The position numbers and the translations under genes were made by a program. Shown here piece by piece: positions 34,107 to 46,467 of a DNA stretch of 64,000 bases (its first letter is position 1; every line of letters starts with the position of its first letter). The notes beneath the pieces are model-generated. The model worked only from the letters and a program-made list of their open reading frames with translations, was not told the DNA's origin and did not search any database. Source of the stretch: Stomorhina lunata (taxonomy: Eukaryota; Arthropoda; Insecta; Diptera; Rhiniidae); assembly GCA_933228675.1 (NCBI GenBank), contig OW121741.1, positions 35,345,952 through 35,409,951 of the forward strand. The letters run 5' to 3'.

Positions 34107-36714
34107 AAAAGTTTGTACGAAGTGTTTATTAATATTTTGCTGGGTTTCTATGAAATTCTTTTAATATCATTTGATGGAACTTAACTGATTCTAGAACACC
34201 TGACGGGCGATATAAATAAAATTGATTTTTGCGACAATCAATTAGTGAAACTATTTTAACCCTAAGTATTATCTACAAAAGATTATCTTAAATTAAAATG
34301 TTTGTATTAAATACTTAAACATTTAATGCAATTTTTAACCCCGTACAATAAAAATCCATTTCAGTTTTTTTTTAACTGATTTTGTTTTGAATTTTATTGT
34401 TTTATAAAGAACCAGCACCCAAAAAATAAATAAATAGAATCGTAAATCTGTTCAGTTTTATGGACATTGTTAAGGTGGTACTTCATTATTACAGAGTATA
34501 CAAAATTTACTTGTTTAAACAATTTCTTGTTTGCAGTTTTTTTTTTTTAATTTTGCCAATAATTTTTTATGGGCTTTAAAAATATTACGATGACAAATTT
34601 TGTCAATGAGATAAGATGAAAAGTTTTAAAATGCGTTTTAATATTTCATATCTTTTTTATGAAGAAATTTGCATTTCAGTTGTTAAAAAGTTTTAAAAGA
34701 TAATTAAATGATTACGGAAAGAAAGTCATTAAAAATTTGAATTTTTAAATATCAAATATGGCAGCACTGCTTGTTTTGCATTCATGTTTAACCTTCAGAT
34801 CTGTTAAAAACAGCTGTTAATTTATTACAGCTGGGTTGGTTAACATTACATTATCTGCTAAAATGAATGTAAACAAATAACAGCTGTGTTAATAATAATG
34901 GCCCTTAGTGGTATAAATATGAAATATTATAAAAATGTGAAAAGTAAATTGTAGTAATTAAACAAAAGATATGTACAATAAGTAAATAAATTAAGAACAA
35001 GTTAGTAAAAATGTCGTTTATAGCAGAAATCCCTAATATAAGCGCCAACATTTATTTAAAATAATATAAATTCCTATTTGTAACTTGTGGTATCAGTTCA
35101 AGTTTAATACAATTGCAACCTTCAAGTAGTTTATATCTTAAATCCATGTTTTTTTTAGTATTTTCCTGAAAAAATTGGTTGCATAGTTTTGCCATGGAAT
35201 TATTAAAATTTTGATCCCATGAAAGAAAGGTTAAATCTTTCTAATAAAAAAATTCGGCGTAGATTTTTAATAGACTGACCAATAAACTTTCGGCTGTTAC
35301 AAGATAATTTGTAACCGAGTCCAAAATTGCATGGGGTTTTAGTCGCATCGGCAATGATCTCACCTGGTGATTTAAAAAGGGTTGCGGAAACACTGATTCC
35401 ATGGCTCAGCTATTCATTTGCTTCTAACATATATTCCCACTATGATGATTTTATATAGGACCAAAACACTTTGGACCATCAGCAAGGTTAAGCTTGTCCA
35501 TTCTAACAACAATGGTAGTTACTGTATGAAGGAGCGTTTAACCCATTTCGTCCCTTTGATTAATGGAACTGTAAATTTCAAGTGTTTTATTTTTTTCGAT
35601 TTGTCAAACACTGGTAGCTATTTAGCAATTTTGATAGTGCTGTTAACTTTCGAAGACTTTCAATAAATAGTCTCTTCTTTAAGCATTAACAACGAATTTC
35701 GACACCGAAAATCTATCCAAGCTTGACCTACGAAATTGAAGAATATGCGCACAAGATCGAAGCGTATGGAATTCTAAAATATATAAACAGGTTGTAAAGT
35801 ATAAGAAAAATATCCATCTAGTAGTTAGATTAAGTTTATGTCTGGTCTGGTAATTAGACTCACATAGACTATGAAGTCTATAGTATTACAGGGAAAGATA
35901 GGAAAACCTTTGACCAGATCGCTTTAGAAAGCTCTTAAGTTCTCAAATGTCTATGTCAGCCAGATCACCCTGGTCTTTAAAGAGATAAGAGACCAAAATT
36001 AGTCCCCTCCTAAGCGACGAATAGGGTAAGTGCTGAGACTATGTTTTTATGGTTTTCTTCTCCTCGTCACCACTCGCCTCATCCCTTAACCCCGTGTCAT
36101 GACTGGAACGAATACACCCTTGAAAAGAAATCCAACTGTAATTTTCTACTTTACATGCTTTGAAGCACTACAGTGATCCGGTACACTTTGTGGGTTATTT
36201 TGCTGCAAGGCTATAGAGTAGACTCTAAAGCCTAACTGATTTCTGAGACGAGAGCTGTCTTTTACCAGTAGCTCGAGTAGCTAAGCGTCTTTTCAAAAGC
36301 AAAAAAATCTCAAAAATTGTTGGACTAGATTCAAATTTATTTCAAAAATATAAGTTTACTTGAAACAAATTATATGGGACAATATGGGTTAATTACGGAT
36401 ATCCGTATGCGAAGATTAAGATTGTGTACGATCTTTAAGAGCTAAAATCAGATCAACTGAATATAGATGGAGCGTTAAATTATAGAACTCCGAATATAAA
36501 TGGTAAATCTTTATCTTATCTGGCTCCAGAAATAAGTACTACGAAGCTTGTGTACATTCTTTTAAAAAGAGAAATATAAGAACTTAAATCGTGTGGACTA
36601 ACACTGTTCATGAAAAATACCGGGAGATTGCCAATAGCTCTAATTTTTGAAATATACAGTTTTATTATTTTGACAAAAAGAAGTACGAAAAATAAATATG
36701 AACGAATTTAGGTA
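34107..36714. other. No gene recognised; one small repeat W relic
   Basis: AT-rich non-coding DNA. Three CAGCTG words lie within 34810-34885. At 35690-35775 (plus strand) sequence such as TTGAAGAATATGCGCACAAG matches repeat W. From 35.8 to 36.3 kb the base composition is more balanced, which may mark an old retroelement UTR, but no motif was found. Confidence 0.35.
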
Positions 36715-37165
36715 GATCTCGTTATAAACTCTAGAAGTAGTCTGCCATTATATGTAAGCCCCAACTTCACTCTTCCATTGCCCGAAGATCCTGATGAAAC
36801 TTTTCACCCTGCTTTCTCTAAAATCACCAAGATTTTGTGGAAATCAGTCCAAATGTGAGTGCAGAAAGTGTATATTAATAGCATGCCTAGGAAATTGCTC
36901 ATAACCGAAACAAGTGAATGCCAAGCTCTGGATTTCACTTTAGACAATGATTAAAGAAAAAGGATTTTTACGAGTTCCCTAATCTGCGACCCATCAAAAA
37001 TACCAGCATCTAAATTTTCTGTACTTAATCCTAAAAACTTTCGTGAAAGAAAATTGAAACATTCGCCACTTTTGTCAAGCGCCTTCACAAACTGCTTCAT
37101 TATGCCGAGTGTAATATGAAGTGGGGGAAGTATGATGCGGTCTCGTCTAACTAAGGGAACGTTTG
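36715..37165 (-). pseudogene. Decayed transposon-associated protein (ILPPLHITLG family)
   Basis: Minus-strand reading gives RRDRIILPPLHITLGIMKQF, VKALDKSGECFNFLSRKF, IFDGSQIREL, then after damage QGEKFHQDLRAMEE and HIMADYF. This ordered series (LLPPLHIKLG...QIREL...GERFHQD...ADYCW) is one I know as an unnamed protein repeated in many arthropod genomes and probably transposon-derived. At least four in-frame stops and frame changes make it a pseudogene. Confidence 0.55.
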
Positions 37166-37172
37166 TAATCCG

Positions 37173-37358
37173 GTATGTGATGGAAATCCATCGTTTTCAA
37201 AAGTGATCGATTTCTGATATAATTTTCGGTCATTTTCCCCAAAAAAATTAAAATTTGTGCTTTAATTCTTTTCTTTTATTTGGTTTGAACTTTTTGTGGA
37301 AATGGGGAAAATGATCTCAAAAATATATCTGAAATCGATCAATTTTCATCACATATCG
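37173..37358. repeat. Inverted repeat, about 55-65-bp arms
   Basis: TATGTGATGGAAATCCATCG at 37173 is mirrored by the complement of TATGTGATGAAAATTGATCG ending at about 37358. Both arms continue toward CATTTTCCCC. It could fold into a hairpin with a loop of about 70 bp. It adjoins the decayed protein at 36715-37165. Confidence 0.55.
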
Positions 37359-37538
37359 AAATATTTTTTTTTTCAACTTTTAGCTCTTTTTGTTTGACAT
37401 GACTGTCCCAGAGACACATAAAATAAGGAAAGTTTGTGTACCCCCTGACCTAAAAGAAAGTAAAACATTTTCAGATCAATTCAAACGACCCAGCTATAAC
37501 TTAAAAACAAGAGTTGTATTAAAAAAATACACGTCATT

Positions 37539-38010
37539 ATACCCTTCACCACCATAGGTGGAAGGGTATTATAAGTTTGTGCTGATGTTTGCAACGCATA
37601 CAAATATTGGCCTTAGATCCGCCTTTTTGTATACCAATAGACTCTTCCTGAGTCGATTTAACGATGTCAGTCCGTTCGTCCGTACGTCTGGCTGGACCCC
37701 CATGTAAACCTTATAATCAAAGTACATGTCGCAATTCTAAAGAAAATTTTATGAAATACGGTATAGATAATGTTTTTGATAGTGGGGCCATGGCTATTGA
37801 AATTCGTTAAAATCGGACCATTTTTTATGGTACCTCATATATGTAGGTCCTACTTCACGGAACTGATACTTACAAATATCAATATTTTTTTATGAAATTT
37901 AAAACAGACACTCAATATTTGACCATAGCTCCCATACAAAATCTTCTATCAAAAGGCACTAAATGTGACAAAAATCACTAAAATGTTAGTAAATCTGAAG
38001 ATAATGCCAA
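37539..38010 (+). mobile_element. DINE-like element family X, copy 5 (truncated)
   Basis: Forward copy starts TATACCCTTCACCACCATAG and has GGAAGGGTATTATAAGTTTG; the GTCY area is TCCGTTCGTCCGTACGTCTG at about 37671. Similarity is lost after GTAAATCTGAAGATAATGCC, so its right third is missing. Confidence 0.65.
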
Positions 38011-38136
38011 TGACTTGGTTGCTTGACTTAGAAGGTTTTTCAGCCCTAACTATCACTGAATTAATCATGAACTCATTTAGTGAGATCTCACCTGTATACT
38101 ACGATTTCTATTTACAGTTATCTGTATATGTTATTC

Positions 38137-38421
38137 CCCGACAACATTCCAATTGGAACAAGGGAATATTGTCAGCTCAGACAATGAACCGCATCCGATT
38201 TTATTTTTTTAGACTCATTTAAAGGGCCCAACGTTTCAACTCCGGCTCCGAAAGCAAATGCATTAGTTAGAGAAGTTTTACATAGCCTAATACTCAATAA
38301 CCAGTGGCTAGCTGAGTTATAAGGGGAACCGACGCTTTTTTGAAAATTTATTTTTTCAAGTTGGTTAGGCCAGGGATCGAACTTGAGACCTATGTATGCT
38401 AAGCGGATGACTAACCTGCTA
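38137..38421 (-). mobile_element. tRNA-derived SINE, copy 1
   Basis: On the minus strand a tRNA-like head (AGCAGGTTAGTCATCCG, CTTAGCAT, B box AGTTCGATCC) is followed by a body (AACCAACTTGAAAAAAT, ATAACTCAG, TATTAGGCTATGT, TCGGAGCCGG) and a tail with the perfect palindrome TTCCAATTGGAA. The body matches the copy at 45740-46017 throughout, so head and body form one unit. The A box is damaged in this copy. Confidence 0.75.
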
Positions 38422-39032
38422 ATAATAACTTTACAGTTGAGTAAAGTTATTGTTAGCACAAAAATCTTAAATTTCGGTTAAAAATAACATTTTTACATCA
38501 TCTTATCATCATCGGAACATTTTAAATTACCTTATCTCCGATATGCTTTATTTTACCCTCCATAATGACCATATTGAAACAGTGTTCTTACCTTTTAGGA
38601 TCCACCTTCGTTAAGCATATAAACAGATAATATCATTACTTATCTAAACGACTTTTTCCCTATATAGATTTTAATTCGTTTTTATCTAAATATGTGTGTA
38701 TATTAGAACGTCTCGACTTATATGGAAGAAAAAAAAAATAGTTCGCCGTACACCACCGAATATAAAGTTTTGTTTTAAGACAGTTTCGAAAACAAAATTT
38801 AATTTTTTTCGCCGCACGACCCCATGTATTTGGCGACCCCAATGTCAAATACATTTTTCGTTATATCTTCGGCATTTACAGTCGGATCTTAAAGTGTGAT
38901 ATATCGATGTTTTTGTCTCAAGAAGGCCAATATAGTCATTAGTCTCAAATATCCAGTTGTAGTATTTATTCATCAGACCTTAGTTTCTACCACCCTAATG
39001 TACCACCCTAATATCAGAAAATTTAAGCTCTT

Positions 39033-40810
39033 AACAAGTAAGAGTGTTATATTCGGCTGTGTCGAATCTTATATACCCACCATCAAGTTGTGTTAAATTC
39101 AGAAACAGGGTGCAGCTAATTCAAAATCTGGACCAAAACTGAAAAAATCGCTTAGCTAGTTGTTATTGTTGGTAAAACCTTTGGACTAAATTCGGTTGCC
39201 GTAGCTCTATAGTTCAACATTTAAAAATATTTTAGTGGTTTCCCCAGTATTTACTTTGATCAAAATTCGGTCTCATAACCGGGTATAGTTTTACATTAAT
39301 AAGTTGTTAAATACTTTTCGTTAATATATAGTAAGGCTAAACACGTTAATAGTAATACGGCAGGTCCATATATTTCGTTAGGAGTTCCTATAATCATATA
39401 TAAAATCTGGGCTGAACATTTATTGATGCCTATCCAATTTCATAGGTGCAATCTTAATATAATGAATGTACCTCCAAATATTTTTGATTGTAGATATAAA
39501 AAGGGGATGTTATATATATATAAGAATTATAGCCAAATGTTGACCGATTGTTGCTATATATATAGAGCTTATTCTTGCAAAATTTAGTGACCATAGCTAT
39601 CATAGTTTCTAATTTAATAGCTTTTAACTGACCTTTGCTAAAATTTTTGGTTTCCGTGAGTGTTTTTTATATGAAATCTAAAGTCAAATATGGACTGATT
39701 CCTATAAAATTTGATAAACTGATCAAAAATTGCATAAAACTTGCCTATTTTAAATTTAATCGTCATAGCTATTACAATTGTATTCAATTTAGCAGCATTA
39801 TGTGTTTCGCGGGGCGGGGTTATATGGGAGGTCTAACTAAATTTGAACCGATTTTGTTCATTTTCAACACACATCTTTTTAAAGATATCCAAAATACTTT
39901 TGTAAATTTTGTCCCTCTAGCTCTTTTCGTTAAGGCGCTATCGTGCTTTTATCTGACGGACAGACGGACATAAACAACCTTTTCTTTATGTATTTTTGTG
40001 TTTCCATAAGTTTTTTTATATGGGAGCTATGGTCAAATGGTGACCGATTGTGACAAAATTTAGCACACTGCCTGGCATTGACATAAGACTTCCTTGTGCT
40101 TAATTTAATCTTACTAGCTCTTGTAGTTAAGGAGCTATGACGATTTTATCTGACAGACAGACGGACATAAATCTCCTTTTCTTTTTGAATTTTTCTGTTT
40201 TCGTAAGTTTTAATATGGGAGCTAGGCCAAATAGTGACCGATTGCGACAAAATTTTGCACACTGGCTGGCATTAACATAAGACCTCCTCGTGCTAAATAT
40301 AGTGATTATATCTATTATAGTTTTAGATTTATTGGCATTTAAGTGTATTTTAGGTGAAATTTTGGCTGTTTCCGTAAGTTTTTTGTATGGGAGTTCTGGC
40401 TAAATGTGAACCGATTTGATGAAATTTTATACGCTGCCTAGGCTAATTCTATATGCCAAATTTTATCATCATAGCTGCTATAATTTGTCATTTATTAACA
40501 AATAAGCGATTAGCCTAGACGAGGTTATACGGGAGCTATGGTCAAATGAGAACCGATTTTGCCCAATTTCAATACCAAAATTTTCAGAGATGAAGAATAT
40601 TTCTACTAAGTTTCAGTGAGCTAGCTCCTTTCGTTTAGGCGTTATTGTGATTTCAACAGATAGACAGACGGACAGACAGACGGACATCGCTCAATCGTCT
40701 TAGAATTCAGAATATATATCGTTTTTGGTTTTTGAGCCAATATTAAAGAAATTACAAACGGAATGACAATCTCAATATACCCCCCATTCTTTTTGATGGT
40801 GGGTATAAAA
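39033..40810 (+). mobile_element. DINE-like element family Y, copy 1 (1.78 kb)
   Basis: Starts ACAAGTAAGAGTGTTATATT with stem-loop ATTCGGC-TGT-GTCGAAT and ATACCCACCATCAA. It contains several TATGGGAGCTATGGTCAAAT modules, has a GTCY tract at about 40660-40690, and ends TTTTTGATGGTGGGTATAAA. Same architecture as families X and C but a different sequence. It is the least interrupted Y copy and provides empty sites for the nested insertions in copy 2. Confidence 0.7.
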
Positions 40811-40924
40811 AATCGGCATACTTTTACTAAGGAAGTTTTTCGATAATTCTAATCGAACTATTAAAAACAAGCAATTTTTGTTTTTCCCGCGCATTGGGAT
40901 CGCCAAAATAAATTTTTCGTTATA

Positions 40925-41480
40925 TCTTCAGACGACGTTCCACAAATCCTTTTTCAGCCCATAGAAAATAACGCCTACTTTTTCCACCCAGAGAATATTT
41001 TGTTGTTAATGATAACAGATCCGCTAGTACGTTCAAATGGCTATGCAAAGTTTCTATCTGCCAGAAATGAAGCAACGGTAGGCATTCGTTAAATCTTCTT
41101 TCCACAATTTCAGAATTTTAATTACTTCGAGAGTGACTTATATTTCGATATGATTAATTGGAAAAAATTTGAATTGACTGAGCCGCCATGCTTGCAGTCC
41201 TTTATGCAAGAACAACTAGAATCATTACAGTTTTCCAAATAAATAATCGAAATACCAGGTTAACATAAAGGAAAATTCTTTCTTTCATAGTTTTATTTTC
41301 TAAACTTAATTATTTTTACAGCTTATCTATGCCATTAACAAAACACCGAGCATTTTGTTCATGTAGTACATAAATCTGCCATGGCTGTCACCGATGAGCA
41401 AAGCATGGGTCATATTTTTTCTAAATACGAGAGTCGTCAGAAATTTAGCAAAATTGAATTATTCCAAGACATGATTGATG
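40925..41480 (+). pseudogene. Decayed transposon-associated protein (HPENILL family)
   Basis: Plus-strand frames give NNAYFFHPENILLLMITDPL, then VRSNGYAKFLSARNEA, then FDMINWKKFELTEPPCLQSF and, after an A-rich break, VTDEQSMGHIFSKYESRQKF. The order (HPENIL...TEPP...S.R..F) matches an unnamed repeat-associated arthropod protein family known to me from many insect genomes. Stops and frameshifts are present. It lies between the arms of the foldback-like element and may be its degraded gene. Confidence 0.5.
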
Positions 41481-42021
41481 AAAATTTTTTAATTTTACAT
41501 TAATTTTTTTGAATTCTTCTTATATTAGCTGAGATCAATGAGGTCAATGATTATAAACACAAAACATTTGCCTTTTTTAGACAAAAACATCGATATATAT
41601 CACTTAAAGATCCAACTGCAAATGACGAAAATATAACGAAAAATGTATTTTGGCGACCCCAATGTGCGGTAAAAACAAAAATTTCTTGTTTTTAATAGTT
41701 CGGTTGGAATTATCGAAAAAATCTTCCTTAGTAAAGAGATTTAGATTTTTTAATAGCTTTCACTTTCTGGATATCTGAGATTAATGACTATTAAAGTAAA
41801 ATATTGGCCTCCTCGAGATAAAAACATTGATATATCACACTTTAAGATCCGACTGTAAATGCCGAAGATATAACGAAAAATTTATTTAAGCGACCGCAAC
41901 GTGCGGCGAAAAAAATTATTTTTTTTTTGGAAACTGTCTTACAACAACACTTTATATTCGGTGGTGTACGGCGAACTTTTTTTTAGGACGCCCTAATGTA
42001 TATACTTTTCTAAATATTTTT

Positions 42022-42815
42022 ATACCCTTCACCACCATAGGTGGTAAGGGTATTATAAGTTTGTGCTGATGTATGTAACGCATAGAAATATTTGTCTTAG
42101 ACCCACCTTTTAGAATACCAATAGGCTTATAATCACTTTCTGAGTCGATTTAGCGATGTCCGTCCGTCCGTCCGTCCGTCTGGTTGGCTGAACCCCCATG
42201 TAAACCTTGTAATCAAATTAAAGGTCGCAATTCTAAAGATAATTTGATGAAATTTGGTACAGATAATTTTTGATAGTGGGACCATGGCTATTGAAATTCG
42301 TCAAAATCGGTTAATTATTTATGGTAATTCCCATAGGTCCCACTTCCCGGAATTGATATATTGGCCACAAATATAAATATATTTTATGAAATTTAAAACA
42401 AATACTCCTTATGTAAACTTAAATCACTGTACCAAATTTCGTTGAAATCGGTCCACATTTGACCATAGCTCTCATACAAATTCTTTTCTCAAAACGCACT
42501 AAATGAGACAAAATTGACTAAAACGCCCGTAAATCCGAATATAATGAGAATTTTAAGTTTATTTTTTGCATACAAAATTTTTGTAACAACTGTAATCAAT
42601 TTTGAGATAATCGGTCCACATTTGACCTTAGCTCTCATATAAGTCCAAATGGCGGAAACAGCTTAAATGTTTAAGTTTTGAGAATATGTTTGTATGATGG
42701 AAAAATTTAGCAAATATTCGTCTTTATACAGGAAAAAAAAAACTCCTTTGACCTTAGTGGTGAAGGGTATCGTATGGTCGGGCTTGACCGACTATAGCAC
42801 TTTCTTACTTGTTTA
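42022..42815 (+). mobile_element. DINE-like element family X, copy 6 (near complete)
   Basis: Forward, about 794 bp: TATACCCTTCACCACCATAG start, GTCCGTCCGTCCGTCCGTCT at 42159, subterminal GTGGTGAAGGGTAT, stem-loop GTCGG-GCTTGA-CCGAC and CTTACTTGTTT end. This copy has every hallmark of the family and is a good reference for it. Confidence 0.8.
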
Positions 42816-43090
42816 AGTTATTTTTAGCTCAAAAATCTAAATTTTCAGATAAAAATAACAAATAGCTTGAATTTAGCAGATACGGTCAGACGGTATACTT
42901 TTACATCATCTTATCATCATTGAGATATTTTTATATAATCTTATCTCCGATAAGTTTAATGTTACTCTCAATATAGCTGACATTGAATCAGTGTTCTAGA
43001 GCTTTAAAAACCGACCTTTTTAAGCTGATAAACTGATAAAAGATTTCTTAAACTTTTCATAAAACTTAAATCATTGCAAATTTATATATA
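42816..43090. repeat. Direct repeat of the 38.43-38.64 kb segment
   Basis: TTTTACATCATCTTATCATC and TTATCTCCGATA.G words here match 38430-38640 in the same order and orientation. The nature of this repeat (family Z) is unknown. Confidence 0.45.
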
Positions 43091-43932
43091 CAGGGTTATG
43101 CATTTTGCGGTTTCAAAAGTGAATGTAAATAAAACACATAAAAGATATTTTTTCATGATATTTCTTTCTTATTATAAAGTTTGAACTTTGACATTATGTG
43201 TGAAACACTACATCATTTAAATGGCCACCACGCGGAATGTTGCAAGCATTGATTCTTATGAGGTAATTTTCGACCACTTGTTGACACATATTAGGCGGTA
43301 TTTCAGCCATAAGTTGACGAATGTTGGTTTTTAAGTGCTTAAGAGTTAAAGGTATATCTGGGTAGCCTCACAAAAAAGTCTAATGATGTCAAATCTTGGT
43401 GGCAGATGATATCGTCACTACGAGAAATTATGCGGCCAGGAATTGTCACTTGCAATAAAGCCATATTCGCTCTAGTTGTGTGGCATGTGGCACCGTCTTG
43501 TTGAAACCACATATTCTCCAAGTCGTATTCTTCAATAATGTGCAGTAAGACAGTCCTAATGCCTGATAACGACGAGAAATCGACACATTCGGGTCTTCGG
43601 CAACACTTTCACGCGATATTTTCAGCGGAACAAGCGAAACGATGATGCACAGGCCTTCCAATATTTGTAAACGCTCCAGTCTCTTCAAATATCTTCACAA
43701 TTTGTCAATTGCTTGCGTAGTTGGACGATTATGTAAACCATAATCTCCTCTTAAAGCTGTTCCAGTATCACCATTTTTGTAGTATGTTTTGATAATTGTT
43801 ATACTTAAGCGATCAATTTTCGTCATTCTCAGACTTTCACTTGAAAAGAAAAAAATTGGTTTAACAACTTGACAGATGACAGATGTCGAATTCCAGTCCT
43901 ATACTTTTAAAACCACGAAATGGATAACCCGA
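43091..43932 (-). mobile_element. DD41D-type deletion derivative, copy 1
   Basis: The 842-bp element has ends CAGGGTTATGCATTTTGCGG and complement TCGGGTTATCCATTTCGTGG, with TA on both flanks. Minus-strand fragments include ESVAEDPNVSISRRYQALGL and MWFQQDGATCHTTRA; a central segment of about 0.45 kb expected between them is missing. It is a different family from the 1302-bp element but shares the DD41D arrangement (see 49092-49848). Confidence 0.8.
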
Positions 43933-44281
43933 TACTTTTCTACAAATTTGTTATTTAAGAATTATTTCCTTCGATCAACTTTTTGTTGGATTTGGAGTGA
44001 TCTTTTTTATTAAACTTAATTAATTTTTCGAAATTTACATAATTTTTTGGTAAAACCCCCAATGGAAGTCAAAAGTTGATATGCATAATGCTCATAAATT
44101 TTTTTATATTATATATTGTCAAGCAGAATTATAAAGTGATTTGAAAATATATACAGTGTGTTAGATTTATGCCCGTATTGCCATTCTCAACTTAACTCAG
44201 TTTGGTCGTCTGCCAGTCGACCCAACTTTCACTTTTATATTGCGGAACTCAACTTTTTTTTTTAGTTTCGCAATATCATAA

Positions 44282-44479
44282 ATGTTAGACCTCGATCCAT
44301 CATATAACACACACTGTAATCGTTGCAATGGCCCAAATAAAAAGGAAAGGGTGGTTCATTTATTCTCCGAGTGTTCAGAATTAAGGGCCAAGACACAAAT
44401 CAGGAATCAGATTAAGAGACCTATTAGTTTAGATATCTGGCAACAAAAGATTGGGTCAAGGTTGTTGATGCTACAATAA
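44282..44479 (+). pseudogene. Non-LTR retrotransposon C-terminal fragment
   Basis: The 65-codon plus-strand frame contains THCNRCN and VVHLFSECSELRAK, a CxxC-H-C pattern typical of the zinc-knuckle-like C-terminus of R1/LOA-group non-LTR ORFs. It starts and ends without the rest of the element, so it is a relic. Confidence 0.5.
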
Positions 44480-45406
44480 TGTTAACAATAATTAAAATTA
44501 TTATTAAATGTCGGTCAGAATGATCTTGTAAACAAGATCACGTATTCATTTTCTCTGATATTTTCAAAATAAGTCCCAAATATTTTAAGCAAGCAACTTT
44601 TATAGCCCCATAAGAGACATGTTAAGTCATAAAACTAGTTAAGAATTGATAATAAATAATCCAAAAATTTAATTCCTTAATCGTTGATATGGTCGAATGA
44701 CCCTGTATTTTTTAATTCTAATTAACCAATACCTATAATTTTATATTTGCACGAGACTTCTGAAATGTTTAAAATCTGCATATTAATTGCTTATAAAAAA
44801 CTGGATTTTATTTAAAGCAAAGTAAAATTTTAATTCATAAATTAATGAGTAAACATTTTAATAAAATTAAAACTCTCTTTTGAAAAGAGAAGCAAAGTTT
44901 TGAAAGAGAGGAAATAACTATTTTAATCTCTAAGTACTCATAATTGTGGTGCTCTATTAAGTTTATTACAAATCGTTGACAATTTATTTATTTATAAATA
45001 TTTATTTACTTGTTGTTGTTGTTAATGTGGTATTTTATTGTTGATAAATATTTAGAAATATACTAGAGAATATGGTCGTTCAAGTTTGGCTTTAGAATAC
45101 CCTATAACTCTGTTAACAAGGCAAATGCATGGAGAGGAGAATGGGAAAGCTTGGAATCGCGATATCCCATTTAAAGGCCCAATTTGCCTTGTTCCATATA
45201 AATTTGTATTCCTGATGTATTCTCTATATTTCTAGTTGTTTAACTGGGCTATTTTAACTACATTACATTGCTCGATTACCGGCAATGGTTTGTGTCTAGA
45301 GCAGTGATGGGCAGCACAATAACAATTTATATGTATGACAACAAGAACTCCTACCACTAATGATAGGAAAGCATCACATCGCCCTTTGTTGGCCTAGAAT
45401 TATTAC
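44480..45406. other. No gene recognised
   Basis: AT-rich sequence without a supported frame or recognised repeat. A short TTG(TTG)n run occurs near 45010. Confidence 0.4.
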
Positions 45407-45739
45407 ACCCACCATCAAAAAGAATGCAGGGTATATTGAGAATGTCATTCCGTTTGTAATTTCCTTAAGGTTGGCTGAAAAACCAAAACGGATATGTATT
45501 CTGAATCCTAATGAAATTCTAAGACGATTGAGCGATAACCGACCGTCTTTCCGTCCGTCTATCTGTCTACTGAAAGCACGATAAAGCCTAAAAGAAAAGA
45601 GCTAATTCACTGAAACCTGGCAAAGACATTCTTCATTTCTGGGAAAATTTTGGTATTGAAATTTGGCAAAATCGGTTTACATTTAGCCTCATCTAGACTA
45701 ATCGCTTACTTGCTAATAAATGAAAAATTGTAACAGCTA

Positions 45740-46017
45740 CATATATAGTTCCCACACAACATTCCAATTGGAACAAGACAACGAGCTGCAACCGATTCTA
45801 TTTTTAGACTCATTGAAAGGGTCCTACGTTTTAACGCCGGCTCCGAACGGCAAATGTATTAGTTAGAGAATTTTAACATAGCCTAATACTGAGTTATGAG
45901 GTGAACCCCTTTTTTGAAAATATTAATTTTTTAAGTTGGCCTGGCCACGGATCGAACTTGGGATCCCTAGTATGCTAGGCGGGTGACTAACCTGCTATAC
46001 CACGGCGGTTCATGATA
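45740..46017 (-). mobile_element. tRNA-derived SINE, copy 2
   Basis: On the minus strand the head contains an intact A box TGGTATAGCAGG (45991-46002), an anticodon-loop-like CTAGCAT and B box GTTCGATCC (45949-45957). The body is shared with the copy at 38137-38421 and the tail carries TTCCAATTGGAA followed by a TATATA run. Family Y copy 1 has no SINE at this point. About 278 bp. Likely transcribed by RNA polymerase III if expressed. Confidence 0.8.
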
Positions 46018-46467
46018 AAATTTGTTATATAGAAGTTTTACATAAACACTAGGCAGCATATGGAATTTCATCGAAATCGGTTCACACTTAACCATAGCTA
46101 CCATACAAAACACTCACGGAAACAGCCTAAATTCCTCCATAAATACACTTGAATGTCAATAAATGATAAACTCAAATAGCTATGGCCACTAAATTTAGTT
46201 TCTTGTGCTAAATACCAGTCAGTGTGCCAAATTTTGTTACAATCGGCCACTAGTTGACTATAGCTCCCATATAAAAAACTTCGGAAACACAAAAATACAA
46301 AAAGAAAAGGGGGTTTATGTCCTTCTGTCCGTCAGACGGACAGACGGTAGCACCTTAACGAAAAGAGCTAGAGGGACACAAATTTTGCAAAAATAAGCTT
46401 TATATAAATACCAGCCAGGTGTAAAATTTTGTTGACAATCGATCAACATTTGGCTATAGTTCTTATA

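Larger units (their letters stand above)
38700..42003. mobile_element. Large foldback-like DNA element with about 225-bp TIRs
   Basis: Left arm (about 38740-38955) and right arm (about 41772-41990) are inverted copies sharing GTTCGCCGTACACCACCGAA, ATAACGAAAAAT-type words and GATATATC(G/A)ATG. A second, inner pair of arms lies at about 40812-40925 and 41620-41742 (TACTAAGGAAG / CTTCCTTAGTA). A decayed ORF sits between the inner arms and a family Y element has inserted at 39033-40810. The outer ends read TATTAGAACGTC and GGACGCCCTAATG. Superfamily unknown. Confidence 0.6.

Noticed and set aside
39635..39973. 112-codon frame in family Y
   Set aside because: Lies within a repetitive non-coding DINE-like element and is not conserved as a frame in the other copies.
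45945..46010. Functional tRNA gene on the minus strand
   Set aside because: The tRNA-like head continues into a body shared with the copy at 38.1-38.4 kb, so it is a SINE.
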